Positions 62,502 through 64,000 of a stretch of 64,000 nt of DNA are shown one piece after another. The DNA comes from Agrobacterium larrymoorei (GTDB lineage: Bacteria > Pseudomonadota > Alphaproteobacteria > Rhizobiales > Rhizobiaceae): contig NZ_JAAMFB010000027.1 in assembly GCF_013322225.1 (NCBI RefSeq), forward strand, positions 62,001-126,000, read 5' to 3'. A program made the position numbers and the translations under genes. Under the pieces are notes generated by a model, which worked only from the letters and a program-made list of their open reading frames with translations, had not been told where the DNA came from and searched no databases. Positions within the stretch are counted from its first letter, which is position 1. Every line of letters begins with the position of its first letter.

Positions 62502-64000
62502 ATGCTTTTTCCAAAATCCTCCGTGCTGGAGATGACGCCTGAAAGGGCCGCATCGGAAGATTATGACATCGTGATCGTCGGCACCGGCATATCCGGCGCG
62601 ATCATCGCAAAACAGGCGGCAGAGGCGGGAAAGCGTGTTCTCGTTCTGGAAGCGGGAAAGGGCTCCAACCGAACACTCGAAGGTTACGACGACCTGCTGA
62701 CGACATTTTATTCCGCCGCTACCCGGGATAACCAGTCGCCTTTTCCCGTTAACGCCAATGCCGACATGCCGCGCAGCCCGCGACTGCGGAAGCTCCAGCC
62801 GGGGGAAACGGATGCCTCGACCTACATCGTTCAATCCGGCCCCTATGTCAGTGACACAACCTACACCCGGATATTCGGCGGCACCACGATGCACTGGGAG
62901 GCGAAGGTTCCCCGTATGCTGCGGAGCGATTTCACGTCGCGCACGACCTATGGGCAGGGGCTGGACTGGCCACTGACACTTGAGGAGCTGGAGCCCGATT
63001 ACGTCCGTGCGGAAGAGGAAATCGGCGTCTCTGCCGATGTGGAGGCTCAGGAATATCTGGGGCAGACCTTCAGCAATGATTATGTCTTTCCCATGCGCGG
63101 CCTGCCGCTTTCCTATCTCGACCAGCAGGTCAACAATGGGATCGAAGGCACGATGGTCGAGCTTCAGGGCGAAACCTATCCCTTAAAGGTGCGCCCCTAC
63201 CCCCAGGGGCGCAACGGCATACCAAATCCTGACTACGCAGGCGGAAAAGGGTTTCGCCCCGTCGGTGCCGTCGATACGCATCAGGTGGAGGAGGGAGAGC
63301 GCTGTCAGGGTAACACCAACTGCGTTCCTCTCTGTCCGGTGCAGGCGCGCTACCACTCGGGAAAAACACTTGCCAAGGCCTTTGCGGTGGAGGCGCAGAG
63401 TGGAGAGCGCCGGGTCGAACTGCTGTCGCAGGCGGTCGCTTCCCGTGTGATCCTCGATAAAGACAGCGGCCGGATCAGCGCCATCGAGGTCAAGGTTTAC
63501 AAGGATGCGTCATCCGGCGTTCACGAGACGATAACCGTCAAGGGCAAGGTCTTCGTACTCGGCGCTGGCGCAATCGAGACCGCACGGCTGATGCTGGCGT
63601 CTGGCCTGCGCAGCACGAGCGGCCTTGTCGGACGCAACCTGATGGACCACGCCTATCTGCTCAACTGGGGTCTGATGCCACAGATTTGCGGCACCATGCG
63701 GGGTACCAGTTCGACGGGCGGCATCGTTGATCTGAGAGACGGCTCCTTCCGCCAGAAGCAGGCGGCTTTCGCCATCGATATTCACAATGACGGCTGGGGC
63801 TGGGCGACGGGTTCGCCGATGTCGGATCTCGTGGAACTCGTGGACGAGGGCAATCTCTTCGGGGCCGATTTGCGACGCGGCATGATCGATCGCGTCTCGC
63901 GCCAATTGCTTCTGGCCTTCATGATCGAGGTCATGCCGGTCGAAAGCAACCGTATCACGGTCGATCCGCAATATACCGATCCCCTCGGCAATATGAGACC
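62502..64000 (+). CDS. GMC-family FAD oxidoreductase with iron-sulfur motif, copy 2 (partial)
   Basis: At least 499 residues, open at the right edge. ATG 62502 has AAGGGAG upstream. FAD site YDIVIVGTGISGAIIAK near 24; cluster motif CQGNTNCVPLCP near 266, the same spacing as the first copy; SSTGGIVDLRDGSFR also matches it. The two share a clear overall plan but differ much, so the duplication is old. The last helix with the active His lies beyond the window. Confidence 0.9.
   Translation, partial: MLFPKSSVLEMTPERAASEDYDIVIVGTGISGAIIAKQAAEAGKRVLVLEAGKGSNRTLEGYDDLLTTFYSAATRDNQSPFPVNANADMPRSPRLRKLQPGETDASTYIVQSGPYVSDTTYTRIFGGTTMHWEAKVPRMLRSDFTSRTTYGQGLDWPLTLEELEPDYVRAEEEIGVSADVEAQEYLGQTFSNDYVFPMRGLPLSYLDQQVNNGIEGTMVELQGETYPLKVRPYPQGRNGIPNPDYAGGKGFRPVGAVDTHQVEEGERCQGNTNCVPLCPVQARYHSGKTLAKAFAVEAQSGERRVELLSQAVASRVILDKDSGRISAIEVKVYKDASSGVHETITVKGKVFVLGAGAIETARLMLASGLRSTSGLVGRNLMDHAYLLNWGLMPQICGTMRGTSSTGGIVDLRDGSFRQKQAAFAIDIHNDGWGWATGSPMSDLVELVDEGNLFGADLRRGMIDRVSRQLLLAFMIEVMPVESNRITVDPQYTDPLGNMR

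Overview
The window reads as a chromosomal segment of an alphaproteobacterium of the family Rhizobiaceae, most like Agrobacterium. The support is gene content and order: pmtA beside dnaN, a ugpBAEC operon behind a three-heptamer Pho-box-like site, an alpha-2-macroglobulin/pbpC pair, imelysin/di-heme iron genes, and tRNA genes encoding CCA. I had no database, so the genus is an inference.

Region 1 (1 to about 9,420) is a decayed integrative element lying against the 3' end of guaA. It keeps a regulatory core: an FseA-like DUF6499/DUF2285 gene that needs a +1 ribosomal frameshift, a second DUF2285 protein, an XRE repressor and an AlpA/RdfS-like excisionase. Its integrase has lost the catalytic C-terminus at the same junction that cuts off a probable repA start. 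The cargo is a broken type I restriction-modification locus (hsdR frameshifted, DUF3800 gene frameshifted, hsdS reduced to its 3' part), an S41 peptidase, a frameshifted transglycosylase and a two-gene ABC exporter. Five copies of ATACCGTCA lie in and next to the integrase start.

Region 2 (9,420 to 29,830) is core genome, nearly all on the minus strand: guaA, an MTA/SAH nucleosidase, a thioesterase, TspO, and a four-gene iron operon (imelysin, di-heme protein, imelysin-like, DUF1513) behind a candidate Irr box. Then come an RsmB-like methyltransferase, RlpA, an SDR, queG, a GST, an NDUFA9-like protein, DUF1330, pyrF, a variant histidine phosphatase, pmtA and dnaN. rsmI and yraN follow on the plus strand.

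Region 3 (29,830 to 48,450) is mostly on the plus strand. It holds ugpBAEC for glycerol-3-phosphate uptake, a cupin, tRNA-Ser(CGA), two tRNA-Gly(GCC) genes in a 151-bp duplication, a YbaK/ProX deacylase, a thioredoxin-TPR protein, a Lon-N domain protein and a Trm112-like protein. kdgF-kduI, for unsaturated uronates from pectin, run on the minus strand. The alpha-2-macroglobulin and pbpC follow.

Region 4 (48,650 to 57,920) is a divergent acyl-CoA locus. Thiolase and both CoA-transferase subunits run left; a PAS-LuxR regulator with a perfect palindrome at its start runs right; isovaleryl-CoA dehydrogenase, the methylcrotonyl-CoA carboxylase pair, a MaoC hydratase and a CitE-like lyase follow. 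MaoC and CitE in place of the usual enoyl-CoA hydratase and HMG-CoA lyase recall the mycobacterial leucine/itaconate route.

Region 5 (58,070 to 64,000) has a lipocalin-like protein and then a tightly coupled set: a fungal-type GH15 glucoamylase homologue, a sugar-dehydrogenase small-subunit-like protein, a GMC flavoenzyme with a three-cysteine cluster motif, and a second such GMC paralogue that runs off the window. None shows a clear export signal. This is the best candidate for a little-described system.
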